A DNA stretch of 64,000 nt. Source: Fabrea salina. Lineage: Eukaryota; Ciliophora; Heterotrichea; Heterotrichida; Fabreidae. Shown piece by piece: positions 53,001 to 61,491 of this stretch; position 1 is the stretch's first letter; each line of letters starts with the position of its first letter. The stretch spans positions 62,001 to 126,000 of the forward strand of contig JALIHJ010000046.1 in assembly GCA_022984795.1 (NCBI GenBank), written 5' to 3'. Below the pieces are notes generated by a model. The model saw only the letters and a list, made by a program, of their open reading frames with translations. It made no database searches and was not told the origin of the DNA. The position numbers and the translations under genes are program-made.

Positions 53001-55345
53001 GGAGGGTTTTTAGCGCTTCTAAGTCCAAAAGCTACTTCAGAGTACACTGTAGATGTAAAACTAAGCACTACTTTTAGCAAGTCTTCTGGTTCTAGAGTGC
53101 AAGAAACACTCTTGAGTAAGTTGTTGCCAGAAAAGCACTCTGGAGAACTAGGAACACTAAGTTCTGGAGGAAATTTAACCAGCACGTGGGACCCATCGTA
53201 GAGCAAGTTAAAAGGGTCTAAGTAAACAATGAAGTCAGTAGTTTCACCCACTACTTCGCTTTGGGACTCTACTCTGAGGCCTTGGAACTCGTTTGGAACT
53301 TCCATAGTAACAGTTATTCCTTCAAGCTTTCTGTCAATAGTAAAGGAGTTGTACTGAGCGTAGTACTTGATTGAACTTGAGGTTTGGGAAGTAGGTGGGT
53401 TTTTTAAATTAGACACCTTTAGAGAAAGCTGTCCAGAGTACTCCGAAGCAAAGCCATCCTCAACTAGAATAGAGTTAGTAGTAAAGGTGCATGAATACCC
53501 TGGACTAAATCCGTAGGGTTCAAAACACTTTGAAGACCCTAGACTCACACTAATAGAGTCTGGAAGTTCTATTTTGACGGAGCCGCCTGCTGGAATCTTG
53601 TGAGCTGTTTCCAACTCAAAAGTGTAGTCAGTAGTATCGCCAGTAGTTAACGAAGCATAAGAAACAGAGCCAGAACTTAGTTCCCCAGGAGTAGGTGTTA
53701 TCTTTGCAGAGGCATCAGTAACTATCAAGTAGTTGAAATTTGAGTCAGAGTACACCTCTATTTGGAAAGAGTCAGTTTCTGAAGTTACTTCTGGGTTAGT
53801 TATTGAGTCCTCAGAAAAAGTTATCTTTCCTTGAAACGAACTTTGGAAGCCCTCAATGATGTATAAGTACTTAGAATCAGTTACTTGACACTTTGAGTTG
53901 GGGTCTAAGCCTTCAACTACTTCGTGACAAGGACTTGTTGCTTGGTTTGCTATTTTGACTTGGTTTGGAAAAGTAACTTTGATTGCAGAGGTTCTGAAAA
54001 GTTGTTCATCAGGCACAAAGGAAAAGGTGTAAACAGTTTCTTCTTGCACAGTGGAGTCTTGAGGAGTAATTTGGATGTTGGATATACTACCTGGGGTAGC
54101 TGTTATTTTTTTAGAAGAAGAATCAGACGTTTCACAAACAGTGTAGTCAGAACTGTCCTTAATAACAGCTTGTATGTAGTCTGTAGGTTTATTGCTGCCT
54201 GGGTTTTTAACTTTCAACAAGTTAAATTCAATTGACTCCCTTTGTTCTAAGTACCCAGTAAAGCCTCGAGACATCAAAAACTTCTGGCCTTCTACTGAGT
54301 AAACTAAGCTTTCCCTTCCAACTCCAATGATTCCCAGCATAGTTGTGCCTTCTATAGAAATTTCACTTGGAAAAGTTACTTCAAGTTTGTAGTCAGAGCC
54401 TACAGGAGCATTGCAGTACAGAAAGAACCTGTAAGTCACTTCTTGATTGACTCTGGAACCTGAAGTTGACAGTTCATAGATTTCCAAACCTGAAGTTTCT
54501 GTAACTTGGACTCTAATTAAGTCTGGAGGAGTTTTTTCGATCTGGCCTGAGTTGTAGAAAGTTGTAATGATGAACCCAGTCAACACTGAAGTACTAGGTG
54601 GGTTCCTGATGCTTTCAAAAGTCATGCTAATCTCTCCTGGACTTGCTTGAGTGCTTAGTTGCATTTGGACTTTTCCTTTATCGCAGCTGCATGTAATGCT
54701 TCCAGTCAGGCCCCTAGTGCCCATACAGTTAATGCTTCCATCACAGAAGTACTTAAGTTCGTCAGGGTTAGCGCCCATGTTTTCGTTCCAACTAGGAAAC
54801 TCCAATTCAATAATTCCTGAAGCAGGCACTTCAATGGTAGTGGTGAAGCTTAGAGTCCACTGAGTTTGTTCAACTAGTTTTTGCGAGCCTGGAGTAAAGC
54901 TTGCCTGAGTCATTTCCACAGCATCAAACTCTAATGATATTCCAGTGGTCTTTTCTTCAAGCACTGTTGAATCCTTTACAAAGAAAACTTCAAAACTTTC
55001 GGTTTCAACAGCATACGTAGGGTTTGTAATTGAATCAAGATCCACAGTGATGGTTGAAGAAGTATTAGGAAAGCAGTTCAAGAGTTTAAAGGTTGAACCA
55101 GAAAAAGAACAGTCAGGAACACAGGATGACTCAAGCCCTGCTACTTGGCAGTCTACTGGGCCTGAAGGAAGTTGAGTGAACTCTTGGGGAAAAACTACCT
55201 GAAGCTCCGAGCCACTAGGAATTGTTGAAGAGGGCTTAAAAGCCATGTTGTAAGTAGTTGCTTGGCGTATTGTCTTAGACACAGGGTAAATTTGAACTTG
55301 TTTGAGGGCTACTGCGAAGTTTACCAAAAATAGGTTTAATATCAT
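50033..55345 (-). CDS. Giant cysteine-rich repeat membrane protein with LNR module
   Basis: 1770 residues, no intron. Signal peptide (MILNLFLVNFAVA); seven beta-rich repeats of about 120 residues (residues 15-940), each with an IPSGS-x-L-x-V-x-[FI]P core and a closing NPPST-like turn; eight EGF/furin-like units of about 47 residues (942-1310) of pattern C-x2-C...C-x2-C...Y.G.C...C; one Lin-12/Notch-like repeat (LVCDEECNTEACGFDNGKCE); about six spans (1350-1575); a 190-residue cytosolic tail with poly-Lys. A surface receptor or adhesion protein is likely. Its cysteine units resemble the two in the RPN10 fusion. The ATG directly follows the TAA of the GST gene. Confidence 0.9.
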   Translation of the reverse strand: MILNLFLVNFAVALKQVQIYPVSKTIRQATTYNMAFKPSSTIPSGSELQVVFPQEFTQLPSGPVDCQVAGLESSCVPDCSFSGSTFKLLNCFPNTSSTITVDLDSITNPTYAVETESFEVFFVKDSTVLEEKTTGISLEFDAVEMTQASFTPGSQKLVEQTQWTLSFTTTIEVPASGIIELEFPSWNENMGANPDELKYFCDGSINCMGTRGLTGSITCSCDKGKVQMQLSTQASPGEISMTFESIRNPPSTSVLTGFIITTFYNSGQIEKTPPDLIRVQVTETSGLEIYELSTSGSRVNQEVTYRFFLYCNAPVGSDYKLEVTFPSEISIEGTTMLGIIGVGRESLVYSVEGQKFLMSRGFTGYLEQRESIEFNLLKVKNPGSNKPTDYIQAVIKDSSDYTVCETSDSSSKKITATPGSISNIQITPQDSTVQEETVYTFSFVPDEQLFRTSAIKVTFPNQVKIANQATSPCHEVVEGLDPNSKCQVTDSKYLYIIEGFQSSFQGKITFSEDSITNPEVTSETDSFQIEVYSDSNFNYLIVTDASAKITPTPGELSSGSVSYASLTTGDTTDYTFELETAHKIPAGGSVKIELPDSISVSLGSSKCFEPYGFSPGYSCTFTTNSILVEDGFASEYSGQLSLKVSNLKNPPTSQTSSSIKYYAQYNSFTIDRKLEGITVTMEVPNEFQGLRVESQSEVVGETTDFIVYLDPFNLLYDGSHVLVKFPPELSVPSSPECFSGNNLLKSVSCTLEPEDLLKVVLSFTSTVYSEVAFGLRSAKNPPSTKPTSSFSVSSYIGSYFIDSTKEGVQLTASAPAEMPGSVTLDNYLVTQTTNYHFKLETLHLIPSGGYLRVVIPDSISTTDSLDCAYKGASVPCNQQDRVTFLLYIFESEFQPGNLEFSILGLNNPPNSVTLSGFEITSKEGIYLIDRSSSIQVEFKCTSPCSECKDSPTSCTACLENYYLYESKCLSTCTKGTFESGTECKDCSDNCADCETEANNCTECQDPPKLYNGNCVEECNQSTFESQNVCYDCSGGCKRCQGSVDFCTECVEDYLLYENTCVDECPGGISLLIDGKCKSCTDNCYTCSGSTSTCTSCNTEFALYEGACIEECPKGWTSIDSVCKKCSSSCSECSDSVNNCTACEGSLYLSEGTCVESCPEGTALISGTCQKCSENCYECQDSAQKCISCYDGKLLHQGTCVEECPGSYAVIENTCQECQLPCSECKGSVSNCTACSNGLVLYKSQCFQSCPEGVSIFSETQCIECEAPCRTCRDSVDYCTSCASGFLHEGECLGTCPENYYPENSECRPVPCAPSCTEELLSNLVCDEECNTEACGFDNGKCEKNYSKDLLLKEVPFPFSICEAATVGVVLASKFIQKSTQLVSGIVGLSVLIQTASWYVVIGFLGESEHTHGRELLENSEISLVFYLFLACIIIFILLNFAFCGFYWYLFLKHDSKHLSWVKSQALVKYLVLPLAVLVNFNVIRLVHSELFSLKFTKADFGSKILFLKLLNYGSYISFVLTMLPVIGVLIGVLVQFSSGHMVFLLALDSLVVSVLVLVLTVYNIVATSIIIHKEPKTITTVSVEAGPAKDTKFSVQNFKVWGTEDVLETERSIADDRTINTNEPEEIILEKPSLTPNEITFCVETNTSLAKNHVEQIPEDISENIEYIEGSEYFENSEFGDTFRISKESEEVEKPKKKKKKRFKDWSICLEGGTSLDAIYLQRLEPAKKQRAKSKRFMPMPFNPNTDSITNLNDSSINRINTRPQEDTQL

Positions 55346-56071
55346 TTAAGAATTATCATAATGAGATAAAGGGAGCTTAAGGCCTTTGTACTGGCCAGAT
55401 CTCCGAGCGCTCAGTAAGTTAAGGAGCCTTTGCTTATCAGCAAGGTACTTTTGAATCCAAGGAAACTCGCTCATTTTGGAGTACCAAGCCAAAACAGACT
55501 GTATTTCAAGGCCTTGAACTATTAACTTCCAAGGTTCTTGTTTAAAAGCCATTAGTCTTTCCATGAAAGGAAACAAAGCAATGTCTCCCATTCCAACCTC
55601 GTTTACTCCTAGTATTTTGCGGCTGAAGAAGTTGCCGCCTTCTAAGTAGTTTCTGTCTAGATCTTTTAAGTTGTCCCTAATTTTACTTGTGTTTTCCAGA
55701 GTTGGTTCGTTCAAGTAAAAATATACCATACTTGAAATAAACCCGTCTACTTTGAGTTTAATATGCGAATCAACAATGGTTTTTTTAAGAGTGTCCAGGG
55801 ACCCATCAGGGTAACGAGGGTACAAGTAAGGCTCTGAAAGGGAATCCAGGTACTCACACACCTGCAAAGACTCGAACAAATTGTACTGCTTGCCTTCTAT
55901 GTTTTCAACCACTATAGGAACCAAACCTGCTGGGTTGAGTTGATGCAACCACAAAGGCTTATCTGAAAGGTCTACTTCAACAATGCTCAGTTGCAGCCCT
56001 TTGTACCCAGCTACATACAATGCGCGCTGTGCAAAAGGACACAAGTAGTGAACAAACAGCTTCCTTTCCAT
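55346..56071 (-). CDS. Omega-type glutathione S-transferase
   Basis: 241 residues. A thioredoxin-fold N-domain starts KLFVHYLCPFAQRALYVA: the Cys in CPFA is the omega-class catalytic residue. NPAGLVPIV holds the cis-Pro and NLFESLQVCEYLDSL the glutathione-binding ES pair. The helical C-domain is complete. It should carry out thiol transfer or dehydroascorbate reduction rather than classic conjugation. Stop is immediately followed by the ATG of the giant membrane-protein gene; 1 nt separates its start from the previous gene. Confidence 0.9.
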   Translation of the reverse strand: MERKLFVHYLCPFAQRALYVAGYKGLQLSIVEVDLSDKPLWLHQLNPAGLVPIVVENIEGKQYNLFESLQVCEYLDSLSEPYLYPRYPDGSLDTLKKTIVDSHIKLKVDGFISSMVYFYLNEPTLENTSKIRDNLKDLDRNYLEGGNFFSRKILGVNEVGMGDIALFPFMERLMAFKQEPWKLIVQGLEIQSVLAWYSKMSEFPWIQKYLADKQRLLNLLSARRSGQYKGLKLPLSHYDNS

Positions 56072-56072
56072 A

Positions 56073-57434
56073 TTACTTATTTAATTCGATGTACCTTTCA
56101 ATGAGGTCCTTAGTCCAGGAGTTTTTGTAAAAGTCCGAAGACTGTGTGTCAGTGGAAACGTCTTGGTTGATTTCGTCGTACTTAGAAGGAGTCCTTAGTA
56201 CTTGCAAGCAACGCTCTTGGTCAGCTAAGACTTGTTCAATGGACTCTTTGGGGTTTTGCATGAACTCCATTGCAAAGGCTCTTCTGTTAACATGCTTGAG
56301 AAGGTCTTTTTTAAGACTTTGCATTTGAGTGTTGATTTCGTTGATTTCTTCTTCTAGTGGGTTCTTGGGAATCTCCATACTTGGCTCAGCTCTTAAGTAA
56401 CGCACTGAGTTAGTTAAGCAGTTTTCAGAGAAGATAGGGGAAGTCTTTTGCTCCATAAAAAAGTTAACTAGCTCAAGTTGGATGGGGTCTTCTAGTTCCA
56501 CAGCTATATCGTAAATATGCTCAGTTTCTGTCCAGTTAGGAGTGAGTTTTAGGTTGTGGATCAACTCTACAGGCTGGGCTTCACTAAGGTGTTTTCTGAT
56601 CTTAGAAAAAATACTGGAGAGTTCAGTTCTTTCTTCCTTAAAGATTTTGTACAAAGCTTCGTCGTTGTTAATGAACTTCCTTTCATCAGGGTCTTGCAAC
56701 CGGTACTTTTTAATATAAAACCACAAAGCCCTAATGATGTTTTCTTGGGACTCTTCTTTAGTTCCCATGAACTCACTCAGCTCAGAGGACATAGTGAACT
56801 TTGCTGGAATGTGGTCTACATACAGAAGCACTCTGAGTTGCTCTTCTACGTTGTCTACTCTTTTCAACTCGATCCCGTCAGTTTCCCTAGGCATTTTGGC
56901 CTTGAGCCACTCTACTTTTTCGCCTGAAGGAAAAACAACTTCGATTTTTTTGAAGAAAGAAGAAAATTTCCGAGTGTAGCCCTGGGGAAGTTCCTCCTTG
57001 TTGTAAAGAGTTTTCATGTTGGGGTGAATCAGTCTTCCTTGAATGCGGAGGTTCCAAACTGTTCTGTCTTCTGACTGGGAAGTAGTGTTGTAGATGTGCA
57101 GGCGCAAAACTCCCTTTAGACTTTTGGGTTGTTTGCCCATAACTTTTTGGACCCTTGCTTTAGCTTTTTGTATCTGGGAGTCTAATTCTTCCTCTACTTC
57201 AAGTAGTTCTTGGTACTTTTCTGACTTGGGGTTGCTGAGGTGCACCTTAAGGGGGTTTTCACTGATTACTCGGCGAGTGTAAGTGATCTGTTTAGGAAGT
57301 TGGTCTTGTTTTTCTTGTTTAAGGTTCCGAGTCAAAATAGTTTGGGTGTTGGAGCGCCTTCCAGCAAACCGGTATACACTGCCAGCACTTCCTCTTTTTC
57401 TAGGAGGCCCGGATGGCGCTATGATAGTTGACAT
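56073..57434 (-). CDS. SWI/SNF subunit SMARCD/BAF60 (SWP73-like)
   Basis: 453 residues. The middle holds a SWIB/MDM2 fold (about 208-285): FTMSSELSEFMGTKEESQENI, then IRALWFYIKKYRLQDPDERK and FINNDEALYKIFKEE. Flanks (residues 110-200: LRLHIYNT, WNLRIQGRLIHP; then the C-terminal FAMEFMQNPKESI) match BAF60/Rsc6. It is a core subunit of SWI/SNF chromatin remodellers. An N-terminal Arg/Ser-rich tail is not conserved. Confidence 0.93.
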   Translation of the reverse strand: MSTIIAPSGPPRKRGSAGSVYRFAGRRSNTQTILTRNLKQEKQDQLPKQITYTRRVISENPLKVHLSNPKSEKYQELLEVEEELDSQIQKAKARVQKVMGKQPKSLKGVLRLHIYNTTSQSEDRTVWNLRIQGRLIHPNMKTLYNKEELPQGYTRKFSSFFKKIEVVFPSGEKVEWLKAKMPRETDGIELKRVDNVEEQLRVLLYVDHIPAKFTMSSELSEFMGTKEESQENIIRALWFYIKKYRLQDPDERKFINNDEALYKIFKEERTELSSIFSKIRKHLSEAQPVELIHNLKLTPNWTETEHIYDIAVELEDPIQLELVNFFMEQKTSPIFSENCLTNSVRYLRAEPSMEIPKNPLEEEINEINTQMQSLKKDLLKHVNRRAFAMEFMQNPKESIEQVLADQERCLQVLRTPSKYDEINQDVSTDTQSSDFYKNSWTKDLIERYIELNK

Positions 57435-57436
57435 CT

Positions 57437-58057
57437 TTATTCTATTACTTTAAACTGGTTGTCTTTAATCAAAAACCAAAAAGGGCCTACTTCTTCTTTG
57501 AGGAACAAGTTTTTCTTCTTTATAAGCAACTTCCCTGTGTACTCAGCTGAATAGCCTGTAGAAAGTTCCCTTAACTCTAAGTAGTTGTCGCACATGTCCT
57601 CCAGCAGTTCAGGTGCTGAGCTTGTTTTCACTATCACTGAACTAGAAACTTCTCTGAAACTATTCAGTAGTTTGTAAGCCCATAGTTTTCCTTTGGCTAC
57701 ACTTACTGTGTAAAAGTCGTCCAGAACTATTAAGTTCCACTCTGAACCTAGTTTCTGCACTTTCCTCCAAAGACTCTCTATTGAAGCAGAGTGAGGCGGC
57801 TCAGACCAGGTGTCGGGGGTGTTCTCAATAAGAGGCAAGTCACAGTTTCCGTAAGTCAAGTCAAGCTCAAGAAAAGTAGTGTTTATTGAGTACTTCTTGA
57901 AAAGAGCTTTGTAGTGCGAGTGTGTTTTGGCTGAAATAAACAAAGTCTTTCCACTGTGGTTTTTAACAAGTTGCAGCAAAGGCCCTGTGCCATCACAAAC
58001 ATAGGTGTCAGAAACAACATACAATCCTGGCTCTTGCATAGACTCTAACACATTCAT
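57437..58057 (-). CDS. Elongator subunit ELP6-like (tentative)
   Basis: 206 residues. RecA-like fold without Walker A: GLYVVSDTYVCDGTGPLLQL, GKTLFISAKTHSHYKALFKK, then a beta strand NLIVLDDFYTV, and near the end GKLLIKK and a beta hairpin. The DG...LL, SHY and LxxDD spacing recall ELP6 of the Elongator tRNA-modifying complex. ELP5 or an unrelated RecA-like protein are alternatives. Spacers of 2 and 5 nt to its neighbours. Confidence 0.55.
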   Translation of the reverse strand: MNVLESMQEPGLYVVSDTYVCDGTGPLLQLVKNHSGKTLFISAKTHSHYKALFKKYSINTTFLELDLTYGNCDLPLIENTPDTWSEPPHSASIESLWRKVQKLGSEWNLIVLDDFYTVSVAKGKLWAYKLLNSFREVSSSVIVKTSSAPELLEDMCDNYLELRELSTGYSAEYTGKLLIKKKNLFLKEEVGPFWFLIKDNQFKVIE

Positions 58058-58062
58058 TTTTA

Positions 58063-59016
58063 TTACGCTTCTTTAAGGCTTTCTTGGAAGGTCTCAGAGA
58101 TCTCCCAGTAGTCCTGTGTAAGGCTTTGTTTAACACACTCAGAGTTGTTAACAATCCCAGTATAGTGCTTGTACTCATAACTGTACATCAAAAACTTTTG
58201 ATAACTCAAGTAGTCCCAGTGAGACCAAATGCAGTGTGGTGAAATTCGCCTAGCAGTGTTGCACTTACTAATTCCAGAAGACTTAAGCCAGCTGCTTAGG
58301 GTCCCAAGGAAGTTTTTGCCCTGAGTGTTTCCAGGCAAAGGCAAACAGTAGCTAGTTCCTTCTTGGTTGTAGCCGCACTCACAAGAAGAATACAGGTGCC
58401 CCTGCATAGCTTGGCAGTCCAAGTGACTTCTGCACTCCTTAGGCATCGGGTTTACTGAGTAAGAGCCCAAGCACTTTTCCGCTTCACACAAACTGCTTTT
58501 GCACAAGTAACTTTTAAAGTTCTCACAAAGTTCTACTTGTGCTCCTTCTTCCAAACTAAAGTAGATTTCACACTTGCCAAAATTGCACCCAGCAAAGTTA
58601 GCACAGTCGAAGTCAGAAAAGCACCCTTTAGAGCCAACTTTAAGAAGGGGCTGGCATGTTCCTGAACACCTGAACCCTGGGTTGCACTCTTCATGTTTGC
58701 TGCAGGGTTCGTTTTCCTCTTTGGCTTCGCATATTCCTTTTGAGCATCTTCCATATAAGCATTTGATTTCTTCGTTACAAACTTCACCAGGAAAGGCTTC
58801 TAGAGTTGTGTACTTGGACTTAAAAGACTCGCATTGTCCGTTTAAGCTGCAGTAAGTGTTAGAAGGGCATTTCTGGAGAGCAAAGTCTTTTCCAGTAGCA
58901 TATAAACAAAAGTCTTTTTGGGTTTCTGCACAAGTGTACTTAGGACACCTTTTGGCTCTTAGAGTTTGGTCACTGAATATTTTGGCCTGGGCTATGTGGA
59001 TTAGTAAAATAATCAT
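58063..59016 (-). CDS. Secreted cysteine-rich protein
   Basis: 317 residues with a signal peptide (MIILLIHIAQAKI) and about 30 Cys, mostly in Dickkopf/EGF-like clusters: CNEEIKCLYGRCSKGICE, CSKHEECNPGFRCSGTCQ, CFSDFDCANFAGCNFGKCE, then CRSHLDCQAMQG. The last 90 residues have fewer Cys and many Tyr/Trp. No span. Lumenal, secreted or surface-bound; this style is common in ciliates. No specific function recognised. Confidence 0.8.
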   Translation of the reverse strand: MIILLIHIAQAKIFSDQTLRAKRCPKYTCAETQKDFCLYATGKDFALQKCPSNTYCSLNGQCESFKSKYTTLEAFPGEVCNEEIKCLYGRCSKGICEAKEENEPCSKHEECNPGFRCSGTCQPLLKVGSKGCFSDFDCANFAGCNFGKCEIYFSLEEGAQVELCENFKSYLCKSSLCEAEKCLGSYSVNPMPKECRSHLDCQAMQGHLYSSCECGYNQEGTSYCLPLPGNTQGKNFLGTLSSWLKSSGISKCNTARRISPHCIWSHWDYLSYQKFLMYSYEYKHYTGIVNNSECVKQSLTQDYWEISETFQESLKEA

Positions 59017-59239
59017 TCCGTTAAATTATTGACTTGATTAAATGCAAACAAACACTGTGCAGAGTAATGATACCAAACACAATTGTAATGCTTACTAAAA
59101 AGACAGTTTTTAAATAATAAAACGCAGAGTTGGAAATGCTTTGAGTTCTAGTCAGTTTAAATTCCACTTACAGCCTAATTCAAATAATTTCAAATAAACA
59201 ACTAATTCTAAAGCTCTAATAAATTAAATCTAAAATACA
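59017..59239. promoter_or_regulatory. Large divergent spacer
   Basis: 223 nt, the longest gap, AT-rich, between the secreted-protein and coiled-coil genes. On the minus strand about 30 codons read as a hydrophobic helix (LKTVFLVSITIVFGIITL) ending at a TAA, but there is no ATG upstream. Nothing else is seen. Confidence 0.4.
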
Positions 59240-60736
59240 ATGGTCAACACCTTTAAGAACAACATTTACAAACTCCAAGTTTCCAACACCAAACTAAGCA
59301 CTTCACATAGCTCACTTCTGAACTTGATTGAAAAGATCGAACCAGAAAGCCTAGCTGATTCGCCTAGCAAAATAGCTATTGAAATGAGCACTTTCGAAGA
59401 AATTGCAACTTTAGCAACGCAATTTGTTGACCAAGACAAAGAAATAGAGTCAATCACTTCACAACTTGCAGGGAACCTAAAAAAGCTGCTTGAAATCCAA
59501 GACATCCCCAGCACCCTAAGAAAGCAAGTCAGAACTATTAAGTACTGCGTTAAAGAAGATAGAAAGCATCTAGAAAACAACATGAAAAGAATTTCCTTGA
59601 TACTCAAAGAGTACAGAGAAAGGTGCAGAGAACAGTACTGCGAGTTCATGAAGGTAGTGGACCTTGAACTCCGAAAGATGCTTAAGCCCCTTGTGCCTTC
59701 AAATGTAATTTTTGAAAATGTCAAGTACCCACCTATCAACGAGAACATGAGTCTTATGAGTTCAACTAAGAACTCCAAACTCAGTTCTGAGTCACTCATT
59801 GAGACTAAACGCGACACTGAACAAATTGAGCAGGAATGCCAGCCCGAACCAGCCGAAGCCACTATTGAAAAACTAAATAACCACATTTCTATGCTAGTCT
59901 CTACTTTAGAAGGAGTAGCTAAAGACATGATCCAGCTCCTCAGTGAAACCAGCAAGAAGTACTACGAACTCCTCAACAAAATGGAAGTGTTTTCAAGGCC
60001 CCCTACTCCTTTAGCAGCTCCTTTGCCCGAGTACTTTTGTTTTGAGTCCGAAGAAACTTACAATGAAACTTCTATGGACAAGCTTCCACGACACACCAAA
60101 CACAAGTGGCGCAAACGCTTAGGCAAACTTAAAGCCAAAGAAGAAATAAGCGAAGAAATATACCACCAGCTGGTTCAAAGAATAGACCAAGCAGAAGAAA
60201 AAGACGGCAAAGTAGGCCTGGAGTTCCTGTTCAGAGATACTGACATCAGTATGGACGTTAGGGAGCACATTGCTTTTTCTTTAGTTAACAACTGTGAAAT
60301 ACCTATCAAAGACGTTTCCTTGTCAGACTTGCTAAGGGACGAGTCAAAAAGGCAACAAAAACAAGCACTTAAACCTGAACCTCCTAAAAAGTCCAAACCC
60401 AAACATAGAATTTTCAGAGAAAAAGAAAAACTTATAAAAGAGTCCGAACTAGACGTAACTATTGATGAACTGGTCAAACCAAAGGGAAAAATAACAGTTA
60501 AGAAATCAGAACTGGGCAGGGAAACACCTAGCCAGCGGTATAAGCAGCCTAGGTACTCTGTTCCTTCTAATAAGAATAAAGACGTAATAGGGCTGGCCAA
60601 AAAAGATGTAAGGGTCCGCTCTATAACTCCGGTGAGCAACGTAAACGAACGCTCCATCCCTGCAAGAAAAACCAGGACTCCAGCTGGCCGCCGGCGGAAC
60701 ATCCAGGCTTACAACTTATACGGGGCTTTTAAGTAG
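59240..60736 (+). CDS. Coiled-coil protein with basic tail
   Basis: 498 residues. Helical/coiled-coil N-terminal half (residues 1-150 and 205-250), a Pro-rich hinge (FSRPPTPLAAPLPEY), a folded-looking central part (HKWRKRLGKLKAKEEISEE, then FLFRDTDISMDVREHIAF), and a Lys/Arg-rich disordered tail ending PAGRRRNIQAYNLYGAFK. The tail could bind nucleic acid or microtubules. No family recognised. Confidence 0.75.
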   Translation: MVNTFKNNIYKLQVSNTKLSTSHSSLLNLIEKIEPESLADSPSKIAIEMSTFEEIATLATQFVDQDKEIESITSQLAGNLKKLLEIQDIPSTLRKQVRTIKYCVKEDRKHLENNMKRISLILKEYRERCREQYCEFMKVVDLELRKMLKPLVPSNVIFENVKYPPINENMSLMSSTKNSKLSSESLIETKRDTEQIEQECQPEPAEATIEKLNNHISMLVSTLEGVAKDMIQLLSETSKKYYELLNKMEVFSRPPTPLAAPLPEYFCFESEETYNETSMDKLPRHTKHKWRKRLGKLKAKEEISEEIYHQLVQRIDQAEEKDGKVGLEFLFRDTDISMDVREHIAFSLVNNCEIPIKDVSLSDLLRDESKRQQKQALKPEPPKKSKPKHRIFREKEKLIKESELDVTIDELVKPKGKITVKKSELGRETPSQRYKQPRYSVPSNKNKDVIGLAKKDVRVRSITPVSNVNERSIPARKTRTPAGRRRNIQAYNLYGAFK

Positions 60737-60751
60737 TAATTATACTTAATT

Positions 60752-61456
60752 TCAGTGACATTTGTTTTTAAGAGCCATGATTGCTTTGAACCTATCTGTG
60801 TCTATTTGCTTCGAAATTTCTTCAATTTCCTTCTCCATGTTGCGCTCCATCTCCTTTTTCAAGTTAGTAAAAATATCATGATTACCGTAATCAGAAAGTT
60901 CTTCTAGTTGTTGTTTGTAGAGCTCCTTGACTTCTCGTACTCTGCTCATCTTCATACTAACGAACTCCTCCACAACACTTTCCATCTCTTTTTCAAAGCT
61001 TAAAGGTTGTCTGAAACCGGCAGACTTGTCAACTTCTTGGACTTGGTTGCGAGCTAGTCTCCTGGCTTGGATGCGGAGTTCTAGAGAGTGCTCTTGGCTT
61101 TTGAGGTTCTGTTGTAAGAGTTGACTTGAGTTTAAACTAGCTTCTGAGTGAGTGTCCAGCATGGACTTAGAGTCTTCTTCAGCTGGTGTTTCTTCTTTGG
61201 ACTCCTCAATGCAGGCGTCTACATCCTGCCTAGAAAGGAGTTTTTGGAGCTTTTTTTGGAAAACTAAGTACTTGGAGTCTTGGTTTGCAGCAAAATACTC
61301 CATAGCTTGAGAGTAGAGCTCCACTAGTGCTTTAATTGCACTAATGTCTGGAGAGTATTCTAGTTTGATCTCGTATTCTAACACGTTGTCTGCAAATCCA
61401 GGTGGGAGCTTAGGAGTTATTGATAACTCTTCATTCAGGTCTTTATTTTCTCCCAT
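60752..61456 (-). CDS. Helical protein of unknown function, TGA stop
   Basis: 234 residues. Residues 38-75 (AIKALVELYSQAMEYFAANQ, then KYLVFQKKLQKLL) form a helical pair like an MIT/TPR module, followed by an acidic linker and a coiled coil at about 155-230. The only gene here I see ending in TGA; a TAA follows one codon later. No family recognised. Confidence 0.7.
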   Translation of the reverse strand: MGENKDLNEELSITPKLPPGFADNVLEYEIKLEYSPDISAIKALVELYSQAMEYFAANQDSKYLVFQKKLQKLLSRQDVDACIEESKEETPAEEDSKSMLDTHSEASLNSSQLLQQNLKSQEHSLELRIQARRLARNQVQEVDKSAGFRQPLSFEKEMESVVEEFVSMKMSRVREVKELYKQQLEELSDYGNHDIFTNLKKEMERNMEKEIEEISKQIDTDRFKAIMALKNKCH

Positions 61457-61491
61457 TAAAATTTCTGTTAACTTAGATACATTTTTCTGAT

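Noticed and set aside
59041-59097. 18-codon plus-strand frame in the large gap
   Set aside because: Too short, low complexity, and without any signature.
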